Shown here: piece by piece, positions 34,341-42,237 of the stretch
Layout: the number at the start of each line of letters is the position of its first letter
How positions within the stretch are numbered: the stretch's first letter is position 1
IMG/VR virus record: IMGVR_UViG_3300046513_000348
Span: 1-64,000 of that record
DNA length: 64,000 nucleotides
DNA from: a virus
Direction: 5' to 3' (one strand)
Position numbers and translations under genes: made by a program
The notes under the pieces: generated by a model
Database searches by the model: none
Seen by the model: only the letters and a program-made list of their open reading frames with translations
What the model was told of the DNA's origin: nothing

Positions 34341-34838
34341 TCATCCTCCTTGTTTTTGGTCGGTATCGAAGACAGCCTTCGTTACATGCGACCTAAACAT
34401 GTTACCCAATTCCACGATCATTGACAAGTACTTTTCATCAATATCGCGAATTCTTTTGATGTCGTTGGGATTAGCAACGGCATCGAGAACGACGTCAAGA
34501 CACGCCCTGATTGCATTTGCAATCGGAGGATGCTTCGCCATTCGATCCCCGGCCATTAGGAGTTTGGCCCCGTACAGTACGGAAGCATAGAAACTCCAAT
34601 CAGCATTCGTCCTCATGAGACGCTGGTATTCCATCTCCAGGTTCTCCGCCCGCAGTTGCAGGTTGAAGATGTCAGACTCTGTGAGTTTGGATGTACTCGT
34701 GACGGCTTCAATTTTAGCCAACCGATTATCCAGATCGGCCTGAGCTCTTTCCCTGGTGACTTTCCGAAACCGAAGTTCATAACTAACGAACTCCTGAATC
34801 AGCTCGTCTAACCTTGCTACGCTAACTCGACCGATCAT
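34341..34838 (-). CDS. Hypothetical helical protein
   Basis: 165 aa, mostly helical. A coiled-coil-prone N-terminal half (RKVTRERAQADLDNRLAKIE) and a second helical bundle follow. The ATG follows GGGGAAAAGAA. It is sandwiched between the two small paralogous helical proteins, with its stop touching the next start. No recognised domain. Confidence 0.72.
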   Translation of the reverse strand: MIGRVSVARLDELIQEFVSYELRFRKVTRERAQADLDNRLAKIEAVTSTSKLTESDIFNLQLRAENLEMEYQRLMRTNADWSFYASVLYGAKLLMAGDRMAKHPPIANAIRACLDVVLDAVANPNDIKRIRDIDEKYLSMIVELGNMFRSHVTKAVFDTDQKQGG

Positions 34839-34870
34839 TTCTTTTCCCCTAAGACAAACGTCTGCAGAGC

Positions 34871-35089
34871 TTAAATAGCTTCTGCCATTTCCAGCAGTTT
34901 GTTAACGCGGTTCAGGCGATGCTTGATTGCAGCCATTGCGCGGTAGTATGTACGGTCGGTCAAGATCTCTGCTTTCTCGACCAGACGGAATTTCTCTTCG
35001 ATCAGCTTAGCGCGAATGTCCATGTACTTCTTAACGATGCGGGCTTTCTTTTCGTCGCTGTAGTAGAACTTAATGAGTGCTTTGAACAT
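34871..35089 (-). CDS. Small basic helical protein, early-type promoter
   Basis: 72 aa from ATG 35089, chosen because AAGGAG lies 7 bases upstream; the Met at 35116 has none. It is Lys/Arg-rich and helical, with a C-terminal half shared with the 65-aa protein at 34143. An early-type element lies about 75 bases upstream. Small, basic, early phage proteins of this kind often take over host functions; no target can be read from the sequence. Confidence 0.75.
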   Translation of the reverse strand: MFKALIKFYYSDEKKARIVKKYMDIRAKLIEEKFRLVEKAEILTDRTYYRAMAAIKHRLNRVNKLLEMAEAI

Positions 35090-35159
35090 GGTAATCTCCT
35101 TGGTTATTGTTGCCATTGATGGCTAATTAGAATGCTTTCTTTCGACTAATGCCGAATGT

Positions 35160-35204
35160 CACGATAACTATATATACTTGAAATTCTTTATAGTTCGATA
35201 ATTT
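35160..35204 (-). promoter_or_regulatory. Early-type promoter, copy of 55681
   Basis: The first 22 bases are identical to 55681-55702, and the following 15 differ at only a few places (both contain TATAGTTC). The element contains ATATATA and lies upstream of the 72-aa gene on the minus strand. Confidence 0.65.
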
Positions 35205-35209
35205 ACAGC

Positions 35210-35249
35210 AAAAAAAATAGCACACTCCCAGGGCTTTCGCCCTGGGAGT
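35210..35249 (-). terminator. Intrinsic terminator of the helicase gene
   Basis: On the minus strand an 11-bp stem (ACTCCCAGGGC and complement) with a GAAA loop, followed after a few bases by a run of T's. It lies directly after the stop of the SF2 helicase gene. Confidence 0.85.
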
Positions 35250-35256
35250 ATATGCT

Positions 35257-36846
35257 TTATGCAGCGCCTAGAGAGACGTTGTGCTGTGCGTTCGATATGG
35301 ACACGACTTTGTCCTTCAGTAACTCCAGCTTAGACCGGTGATACCGCTTGTGCTTATCGAAGTTATCGCAGACGAACCAGACGAAGGTAGGAACACGATC
35401 GAGCCCATACAGCTTCTTGATGTCACGGAGACGACCAGCGCCTTGCAAAACGGCCTGGACAGAATCAATGGCAACCGTCATAATGACAGTGGTCAAGTAA
35501 GGGATGTCGATCGCAGTACCAGCTTTACCCAGTGTAGCGAAACACAGGTCGGATTCCGTGATGTTCTTTAACGGATCGCCCTGATTGTACTTGTTGATTT
35601 TCAAATGAGGTAAGAGCTGCTTGAAGAAAGCCATTGCATCCTCGCACATCTTCCTGGTAGCGAAGTAAACCAAGCAGCGCTCGGGATCCTTACGTTCCAC
35701 CATGTACGTACGACGCATGACCTCGTAGATCATCAGGAAGTATTCTTTCGTCAACTTGCCCGAACGCATGATCGACTTCTCGAACTCGACGTGGGCGTAT
35801 GAACTACGACCACGAGAAGTTGTCTTAATTCGTTCCGGATACATGAAGTCAAAGTGCCAGCTAAGACCGCGCATGTATTTGCGATACTCAGGCACCTTCA
35901 TCCAGGTAGCATCCGGATAAGCCAGCTTGTACATCTTTTTCAAGTACTCACTCTTGGTCACCAGAGTAGCCGAAAGCGAGAGTGATTGCTCGACGTGAGT
36001 AATCAGGTCGAAGCGGAAGTTTGCGAGGAAATCCTGGTGCACTTCGTCAATGGCTCGGAAGCCGAAGCCACACCACTGCATGAACTCCCATGGGAAACAC
36101 GGATAACCAGGAACGACTTCGCCAGGAGGCATCTTTTCCTGTTCAGCAATCCAGTTACGGAAGGTAGCGTTCGAGATCAGAACGATGTCGTAATCCCGCC
36201 AACCACCATGGAATCCGTGGAGCAAGTCTTTCAACTGCTCACTGCCCATGACTGTACCGATTCGGTCCAGTTCGATGTCCAACGTTTTGGCAATGTCGCC
36301 GACCCACTTGTCGATGTAGCCTGGCTTCATCAGGTATACCGAACGGTAGCCCCAATGGTGAGCTGCTACTAGAGATAGATAAGATTTACCTCCGCCAGTC
36401 TGAAGGGGCAAGAGCTTCGAGATTGGACCAGGTGCACAGATCTGTGGTATGATAGGTTCTTGTTCAGGGAACGGTTTAAAGTGAGGTTTGATTTTGAATT
36501 CAACCTTCACTGGTTCGTAAATAGGCTCGGTGGTATACTCGATGTCCTCTGTACGAACATGCTCCTTTTCCAGAAGCTGTTTAAAATGGGGTAACGAATT
36601 GATGTGGAAACGGTATTCGAGTTTTGGATCTTTCCAATCCACTTCCTCGACGTCTGCTTGTGGGTATGAGAAGCTTTGTTTGTACTGCCGCTCCCAACTA
36701 CCACCTGCTTCGACCATTTCATATTCGTCGAACCAACTGGCGAAACGCTCAATGACAGAGCGTAACGCCTTAGGTATCGCAGTAACACTGAAGTTATGCG
36801 AGTAGATCCTGACTTGCAATTTATCCACTTGTAAAACCTCATACAT
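35257..36846 (-). CDS. SF2 DNA/RNA helicase (UvsW-like)
   Basis: 529 aa. Motif I TGGGKS is at residues 150-155, motif II DEVH at 267-270, motif III SAT at 292-294, and motif VI QGAGRL at 468-473. These define an ATP-dependent superfamily 2 helicase of the UvsW/restriction-helicase type. Residues 1-120 form an N-terminal domain that may contact DNA. Likely roles are remodelling of replication or recombination intermediates. The printed ATG has no clear ribosome site; a GTG at 36828 preceded by GAGG at 8 bases may be the real start. Its end is marked by a strong terminator. Confidence 0.88.
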   Translation of the reverse strand: MYEVLQVDKLQVRIYSHNFSVTAIPKALRSVIERFASWFDEYEMVEAGGSWERQYKQSFSYPQADVEEVDWKDPKLEYRFHINSLPHFKQLLEKEHVRTEDIEYTTEPIYEPVKVEFKIKPHFKPFPEQEPIIPQICAPGPISKLLPLQTGGGKSYLSLVAAHHWGYRSVYLMKPGYIDKWVGDIAKTLDIELDRIGTVMGSEQLKDLLHGFHGGWRDYDIVLISNATFRNWIAEQEKMPPGEVVPGYPCFPWEFMQWCGFGFRAIDEVHQDFLANFRFDLITHVEQSLSLSATLVTKSEYLKKMYKLAYPDATWMKVPEYRKYMRGLSWHFDFMYPERIKTTSRGRSSYAHVEFEKSIMRSGKLTKEYFLMIYEVMRRTYMVERKDPERCLVYFATRKMCEDAMAFFKQLLPHLKINKYNQGDPLKNITESDLCFATLGKAGTAIDIPYLTTVIMTVAIDSVQAVLQGAGRLRDIKKLYGLDRVPTFVWFVCDNFDKHKRYHRSKLELLKDKVVSISNAQHNVSLGAA

Positions 36847-36883
36847 AGGGCCATAGTCAAAGGATCAGGCCCTTGACTCGGTT

Positions 36884-37327
36884 TTAATCTTCTTTTGCTT
36901 GTGGTTTCTTTTCGTAAAGCCGGTCGCAATCCTCGAACATTAATTTGACTTTGGGAAGATCTTCGCCCAGGATTTCATCCAATTTGTAAGCATTCGGATC
37001 TTTCATTCCGAGATTAAGCATTCGATAAGCGGACATTGGATTGGTCGGATAGCGACCTTTAGCTGCGACGATCGTCAGTTCGCCACGACGGAAACCGCCA
37101 TCTGGAATTTGAGTGGCAGTCATCATTTCATCCAACGTCGGCAGCTTGTAAAGACATTCGGTAAGGGCTCGAATCGGAGAAATGTCCTCGACGTTCGGCA
37201 GCAAATCGATTTCCCTCTGCGTCACGCTTTCCGATGTTGGCGTGACGAATACAATCTTACTGTCCTTTGCAAACTGTCGCAAAGAATCCCACATAGTGTC
37301 ACCAGACACTTTCTTTTCGTTTTCCAT
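36884..37327 (-). CDS. Hypothetical protein with RecA/DnaB-like P-loop remnant
   Basis: 147 aa. GGFRRGELTIVAAKG near residues 87-101 looks like the strand leading into the Walker A of DnaB/RecA ATPases, but the following residues (RYPTNPM) lack GKT/S, so ATP binding is unlikely as drawn. It is otherwise acidic and helical. The ATG follows GAGGAACAA. It lies between the helicase and the beta' C gene. It may be a truncated ATPase core or an unrelated protein with a chance resemblance. Confidence 0.65.
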   Translation of the reverse strand: MENEKKVSGDTMWDSLRQFAKDSKIVFVTPTSESVTQREIDLLPNVEDISPIRALTECLYKLPTLDEMMTATQIPDGGFRRGELTIVAAKGRYPTNPMSAYRMLNLGMKDPNAYKLDEILGEDLPKVKLMFEDCDRLYEKKPQAKED

Positions 37328-37352
37328 TTGTTCCTCGCAAACAAAAAAGAAA

Positions 37353-37372
37353 GAGGAGCCCGAAGGCCCCTC
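37353..37372 (-). terminator. Intrinsic terminator of the RNAP beta/beta' operon
   Basis: On the minus strand GAGGGGCC-TTCG-GGCTCCTC (one mismatch) followed by a T-rich tail, 14 bases after the beta' C stop codon. Confidence 0.8.
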
Positions 37373-37385
37373 GATCTAACTGCTG

Positions 37386-39440
37386 TTATTTAAGATCACG
37401 TACTGCCGGATCATCACGATGATACAACTGACCAGTGCCAGCTGCATCGTGAATGACTTCACCAGCCATGAGGACTGCATCCATCGGATGGTCCGGACGA
37501 TTCTTCGTGATGAAGGACTCGACCGAGCTGAAGATGATGGTGTGTTTCTCGAACGCCATCGTAGCCGCAAGAGAACGCATTGCCATCGCACGAGACATGA
37601 CGCCGATGCCATACTTCGACCACGGCTTCGGCATTGCATACTGACCATAAGCAGCGGAACGGATCATGATGCCGTACACAGCCACTTCCACTTGAGCGTG
37701 GTTGATGGTCAGTTCCTTATTCAGGAGCTCGAACGTTTCTTCCAGGAAGGTGTCTGGGTCGATGAGGAGATCGCGCATTTCCTCACGCTTGACTTCCGAC
37801 TCGATATGAGACTTGAAGCCCAGCGAGAAGTCGATAAGACTATCGTTCTTCATCGGCACATAAGCGAACGGCTTGGTCGTATCCCAGCCGCTCATGTCGA
37901 TAACGAAGTTGTTCTTGTTATCGATTTCCCAGTACTTCTCCTTCACGTACTTCAGCATGTCATGACTGAACGACGCCATGCGTTTGCCCGTGCCCAGAAT
38001 CATGGCGAAGCGATCTTCATACATGCCATAATCCACGACCATCGACATCGAACCGATTTCCGTCAGCCGGCTAATCGAAACGCGATCGATATCGTTCAAG
38101 TACATCACGTCAGTCAGGGACTTACCTTCATCGTGACTAATGATGATCTTGAAGTTCTTATCCTTCATGTGTTCCGTGAAGTAATAAGAGACACCGTCTT
38201 TACCCACGCTGAGGTACTTGGCGTTGTCGCCTTCGACCCGCAGCTTTTGCACCACCGAGTTAGCCAGGTAGTGCTTCTTCGACAGCTGGCGCTGAATGAT
38301 GAATGCATACAGGTCAGTGGTCATCAGCTGACCCAGGTTAGTGCGACGTGGGATCGTCAAGCTCATCGCACCCAAGCAGGTTTCACACACACCGTTTGCA
38401 TCGATGTGGGCACAATGGTTAATCGTGCGCATGTGGATGATCTTCTCGTAGAGATGATCATCGTCCACCGTGATCTCGTGCAATTCCTGGTTCGGATCGT
38501 CAGGCATGAAGTAGTACTTACCTGCATGCAGCGCCAGATCACTATCCGTCAAGTTATTGTTGCGCTTGAGGCGAGTGGTCTTGAAGTTCTTCGTACCACA
38601 ATCTCCAGGATGCACCGTCATCAGGATTTCGTTGAGGATCTCCTGACGACGAGACTGGTACACCGCATCTTCCAGCTCGGCCTTGGTCGCTTCGATTGCC
38701 TGGGAGGCTTTACGAGACTCGACCATGTTGTCGTGCAGGGAACGATGACCGTCGGTGTAGTTCGACATCAGCGGATGCTTGAAAATCGAACCATCGATAT
38801 CCTCGATGTAACCGGTCGGCGCAATTGCCTGCACAAGCTGGTTGGTCTTGATAATACCGGCCCTAGCCATACGGACCACCCGGTTGTTCGCGATCTCGGG
38901 AATGTTCGATTTCGCAATGAGCTTCGTGATCTCGTTGGTCGTACCGATAACCGATTCCTCGGTAGGCCGCATCTTGTCGAGCAGCGCTTTGATCTCGGGA
39001 ACTTCGAACAACACGATGACGTCGCCGATCGAAACCGACGAGACGTACGGCTCCATCCAGATGGTCAGCAGGTTGTAGTTGACGTTACCGTACTGATAGA
39101 TCTCCTCCGTCAGTTCTTCAAGCAATTCATAGTCGCCGAAACGACCGTGGCGCTTGTAGGTATTGTAAATGTCCCAGTGAATCACGTTCAGCAGTTCCAT
39201 TGCGGAGTTCTTGTGGAACATCCGTTTCTGGATTGCATGGGACAGGTGATGCTTCATTCGGAGCTCGATGGGACGTTTGCGAATCCAATCCCACAGAGGC
39301 ATCGTGAGGATGGTCTCACGATCATTGGTAAACAGAATCCCGTCGGAGAACTCGAGATAGAATTCTCCGGTCAGGACTTCGCGAAGCTGGCTGTAGGAAT
39401 ACTGCAGCAGTTCCTTCGCTGGGAAGATAAGGTGAGACAT
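37386..39440 (-). CDS. RNA polymerase beta' C-terminal subunit (large paralogue)
   Basis: 684 aa. The DCGT at 280-283 and C343, C352, C355 (INHCAHIDANGVCETC) reproduce the second zinc site of bacterial beta', with C281 as first ligand. The region before it (NYTDGHRSLHDNMVESRKAS) corresponds to the conserved segment that in beta' reads [20 protein letters not shown]. The C-terminal 300 residues (around PRRTNLGQLMTTDLYAFIIQ) cover the trigger-loop and beta' tail regions, more diverged. It is 5 bases downstream of the beta gene and must act with it and with beta' N at 52302. Early-type promoters upstream suggest the non-virion polymerase. Confidence 0.88.
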   Translation of the reverse strand: MSHLIFPAKELLQYSYSQLREVLTGEFYLEFSDGILFTNDRETILTMPLWDWIRKRPIELRMKHHLSHAIQKRMFHKNSAMELLNVIHWDIYNTYKRHGRFGDYELLEELTEEIYQYGNVNYNLLTIWMEPYVSSVSIGDVIVLFEVPEIKALLDKMRPTEESVIGTTNEITKLIAKSNIPEIANNRVVRMARAGIIKTNQLVQAIAPTGYIEDIDGSIFKHPLMSNYTDGHRSLHDNMVESRKASQAIEATKAELEDAVYQSRRQEILNEILMTVHPGDCGTKNFKTTRLKRNNNLTDSDLALHAGKYYFMPDDPNQELHEITVDDDHLYEKIIHMRTINHCAHIDANGVCETCLGAMSLTIPRRTNLGQLMTTDLYAFIIQRQLSKKHYLANSVVQKLRVEGDNAKYLSVGKDGVSYYFTEHMKDKNFKIIISHDEGKSLTDVMYLNDIDRVSISRLTEIGSMSMVVDYGMYEDRFAMILGTGKRMASFSHDMLKYVKEKYWEIDNKNNFVIDMSGWDTTKPFAYVPMKNDSLIDFSLGFKSHIESEVKREEMRDLLIDPDTFLEETFELLNKELTINHAQVEVAVYGIMIRSAAYGQYAMPKPWSKYGIGVMSRAMAMRSLAATMAFEKHTIIFSSVESFITKNRPDHPMDAVLMAGEVIHDAAGTGQLYHRDDPAVRDLK

Positions 39441-39445
39441 CAGTC

Positions 39446-41743
39446 TTAGCCTTCCTTGTCAAAAAGTTTTCGAAGGGCCTTGATGGCCTTTTGTGCGGTG
39501 GACTTAACTGCCATCGCGACGCGTTTGTCGAACCGTGGCTTGACCTTGATGTGGACTTCACGATCCTTGTTGACGTAAGCATGGCGATGCTCGATGTCGG
39601 GATCCTTATACTTCTGCCACACAAAGCGATAGCCGTTGCAGGTGATGATGTGTTTGAAAAGTTGCAGGGCACGGTTGTTACCCAGCGGGACGTACTTGCG
39701 GTCGACACCTCGTTCGATGTTGGTAGGTTGCGGAGAATCCAGCAGCGAGTAGACGTATTCGCGGTGAGTAGCGAGGCTATTGTTGCGGTCCAGCAGGTCC
39801 GCGGCCACACGACCACCACAGTACGACAGGATGATTCGCAGTTCGGCTTCGGAGATCGCCTTGACTGCCTGCATCTTAGCCGGACTGGAATACTTATCCG
39901 AACTCGTGACTTGACCCAACACACCCATGTGTTGAACCTTTGCCGTTGGCGTAGCGATCCAGTCGTCCGAGATCTTTTCCAGGAGCATGAAGTACTTGTG
40001 TCCCAGTTCGACCTCTTCTTCACTCCAGACCATGTTACCCGAGAAGCCACGATATTGAACACGACTAACACGAGGTTTGAAGTGTTTCTCACATTGCCAC
40101 CAGGCCCAACGCCAAGGCGTCATCTGGTCAGTCGGACTCAGGATGTGAATGCACGGATACTTGAGTAGCCAGGACAAGTGCAGAGCACGCATCTTGGGAT
40201 CATCGAACGTTGCGCTCGAATAGTTCTCGTACATTGCTGGCGACAGGATCTGATACAGATGCGTCAGACGCTTCCATACGTGATCGTAGTCATCCTGATG
40301 CTTCGGCATGTCTTCGAGGATCTGCTTCTCGCTCGGCGCTTCATCTTTCGGGATGTCGAGCGTGGTACGGATCTCGCCCAGGAACTCACGAGTCACCTGG
40401 TTGAAGTACGGTTCGTACAAGCCGCCAAAGTTCTGACGGTTGAACGGCGATTCTGGCGACATGACGACTTCAGCACGAACGCCGAACTCATTCATCGGCA
40501 TGTCTTCATCGTCCATGACCATACAGACAACACCCTTGTCACCTGCACCGCCGGTTGCTTTGTTACCGATGTTCGGAGTGACGGTGTACTTGATCTTGAA
40601 CTCGACGCGCCAGTCATCGATCGGTGCTTTGTGATACAGCTTCTGCACCACGTCGCCGATGTCATAGTCGGTCATTGCACAAGCTTCGAGCACCAGGCGA
40701 TGGAACTCGTCGGTCACGACCATCTTGCCGCCGTGCTTACGATACAGCTCGTTGTACGTGTCCAGGATCTCGCGATAGAAGCGATCCGTCAACTCCTTGT
40801 AGTGTTCCACTTGACTGTTCATGCCGTTTGGCAGCGAACGATTGTCGTGGTACACCATGATGTCGATAACGGTTCCGTTACCGAGATTCATCATGCCATT
40901 GTTCATGGTAGTGAATTCACCAGGAGCACGAGTGTACAGCTTCTCGTCATACATCATGTCGAGCATCATCGTGTCATACAGACCCATGCTCGTCACGCCC
41001 AGTCGCTCATCGTACTCGCGAGTTGCCATCAGCAGACCGTCAGGACGAATGATCTCGCCGACATCACGGAACAGTTTGACCTTGTTCTCGTCGCCGAACA
41101 GATTCAGTGCGAAACGGCTTTGACCCCACGAACCAACTCGGGTCTCGATCATGTCGAACTTCATTTTCTGCAAGGCCGACTTCGAGATCAGAATACCGTC
41201 TTCAGATACCGCTGGATGCGATACATTGCCGAAGACGAGATTCAGCCCAAAGCCATAACCACCACCTTTCTTGACCGATGGCGAAACGAGGAATTCTGTA
41301 CCAGCCTCGAAAACTGCGCCCTTGGTGATTTTATGATACGCATCAGTCTTCCGGTAGGCGAAGCCGAAGTACTGGTGTTCCAGGCTGTGATCGCGGAGAT
41401 CCAGCACGCCGACACGACGAGTGTCGAGTTCGGTATAGATGACGATCGTTTGCGGATTCTTGATCGTCGTGTTGAGGACTCGAGATTTTGGAAAGCGTTC
41501 GATGACACGGTTGATCTCGATATCAGCCGGTGCCTTTACTCCGAACGTGTATTCTCCGAAACGGGCCTCCGTGCCCGTTTGCCAGTAGCGTTCTTCGGAT
41601 CCTGAAAGGACGAGTGCTTGCGGAAGGTGTCCGGCAAACATCACTTTACGAGGACCAGAGTTCACGTCTACCCACGGATCGTTTGCATTGTTCGATAGGA
41701 ACTGTGCGTGCAGTTCGCTGGGATGACGTTCAAGTAGACTCAT
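39446..41743 (-). CDS. RNA polymerase beta C-terminal subunit
   Basis: 765 aa from ATG 41743 (TTGGAACC upstream); a GTG at 41782 in frame would add 13 residues. IGNKATGGAGDKGVV near residues 392-406 matches the catalytic GDKMAGRHGNKGV of bacterial beta, and MPMNEFGVRAEVVMSPESPF matches [20 protein letters not shown] just after it. An earlier SEDGILISKSALQKM matches the FEDSILVSE region. The beta N-terminal lobe is not seen in the window and is probably encoded elsewhere. It is the first gene of an operon with beta' C, with an early-type promoter about 60 bases upstream. Confidence 0.92.
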   Translation of the reverse strand: MSLLERHPSELHAQFLSNNANDPWVDVNSGPRKVMFAGHLPQALVLSGSEERYWQTGTEARFGEYTFGVKAPADIEINRVIERFPKSRVLNTTIKNPQTIVIYTELDTRRVGVLDLRDHSLEHQYFGFAYRKTDAYHKITKGAVFEAGTEFLVSPSVKKGGGYGFGLNLVFGNVSHPAVSEDGILISKSALQKMKFDMIETRVGSWGQSRFALNLFGDENKVKLFRDVGEIIRPDGLLMATREYDERLGVTSMGLYDTMMLDMMYDEKLYTRAPGEFTTMNNGMMNLGNGTVIDIMVYHDNRSLPNGMNSQVEHYKELTDRFYREILDTYNELYRKHGGKMVVTDEFHRLVLEACAMTDYDIGDVVQKLYHKAPIDDWRVEFKIKYTVTPNIGNKATGGAGDKGVVCMVMDDEDMPMNEFGVRAEVVMSPESPFNRQNFGGLYEPYFNQVTREFLGEIRTTLDIPKDEAPSEKQILEDMPKHQDDYDHVWKRLTHLYQILSPAMYENYSSATFDDPKMRALHLSWLLKYPCIHILSPTDQMTPWRWAWWQCEKHFKPRVSRVQYRGFSGNMVWSEEEVELGHKYFMLLEKISDDWIATPTAKVQHMGVLGQVTSSDKYSSPAKMQAVKAISEAELRIILSYCGGRVAADLLDRNNSLATHREYVYSLLDSPQPTNIERGVDRKYVPLGNNRALQLFKHIITCNGYRFVWQKYKDPDIEHRHAYVNKDREVHIKVKPRFDKRVAMAVKSTAQKAIKALRKLFDKEG

Positions 41744-41799
41744 GTTGGTTCCAATCGGTTTTAAAAAGTATTGCTTAGCCACTACTAGGCAATATCCAA

Positions 41800-41830
41800 T
41801 AGATAATATATCTCTCTAATATTTTACAGG
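41800..41830 (-). promoter_or_regulatory. Early-type promoter of the RNAP beta/beta' operon
   Basis: On the minus strand TATATTAT (one change from TATATTAC) with an AT-rich block on its 5' side, about 60 bases before the beta start. It lies in the divergent gap with the plus-strand 113-aa gene. Confidence 0.55.
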
Positions 41831-41836
41831 ACTGTT

Positions 41837-42178
41837 ATGCCATCTCTGCTTTCCACGATCGACGGCTTCGGGCCGCAGATCTATTACAGTCAAAAATTCA
41901 GACAGATGATCGAGGATCACCTGTTAACGATTCGTGCCATGCCAACGAACATTGTGCGTGAGCTTGGCGAAGATGAAGGCGCCATTCTCAATCGTTACGT
42001 GGGCGATTTCTACGGTTTCCTGACAGCAATGAACTACGATCGTCGCTATCATTGGACGATCATGCGTATGAACGGTTATCGTTGCCGGTTTGATCTGGAT
42101 CTGACGCTTCAGCGTTTGATTCTGCCAGACTGGTCTTACATCGATAAGCTCGCTCAGCTGTGCAAAGAAAAAAGGTAG
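41837..42178 (+). CDS. Hypothetical protein
   Basis: 113 aa, helical, moderately basic. The ATG follows GGACTGTT. It is a single plus-strand gene diverging from the RNAP beta operon and ending at a strong bidirectional terminator, so it has its own promoter in the 50-base AT-rich gap. No family is recognised. The position next to the polymerase genes is suggestive but not evidence of a shared role. Confidence 0.72.
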   Translation: MPSLLSTIDGFGPQIYYSQKFRQMIEDHLLTIRAMPTNIVRELGEDEGAILNRYVGDFYGFLTAMNYDRRYHWTIMRMNGYRCRFDLDLTLQRLILPDWSYIDKLAQLCKEKR

Positions 42179-42190
42179 CAAACAAAAGAA

Positions 42191-42224
42191 AATATACCCA
42201 GTGCCTCACGGCACTGGGTATATT
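42191..42224. terminator. Bidirectional terminator, convergent junction
   Basis: A 15-bp perfect stem (AATATACCCAGTGCC) with a TCAC/GTGA loop, between the plus-strand 113-aa gene and the end of the minus-strand mixed-charge protein. Confidence 0.85.
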
Positions 42225-42237
42225 CATCTATGCCGGT

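Noticed and set aside
37419-39449. 676-codon open frame on the plus strand
   Set aside because: Antisense to the RNAP beta' C gene, whose zinc motif proves the minus strand is coding.
41743-41782. GTG start giving a 778-aa RNAP beta
   Set aside because: No ribosome site precedes the GTG; the ATG at 41743 has one. The alternative is mentioned but not used.
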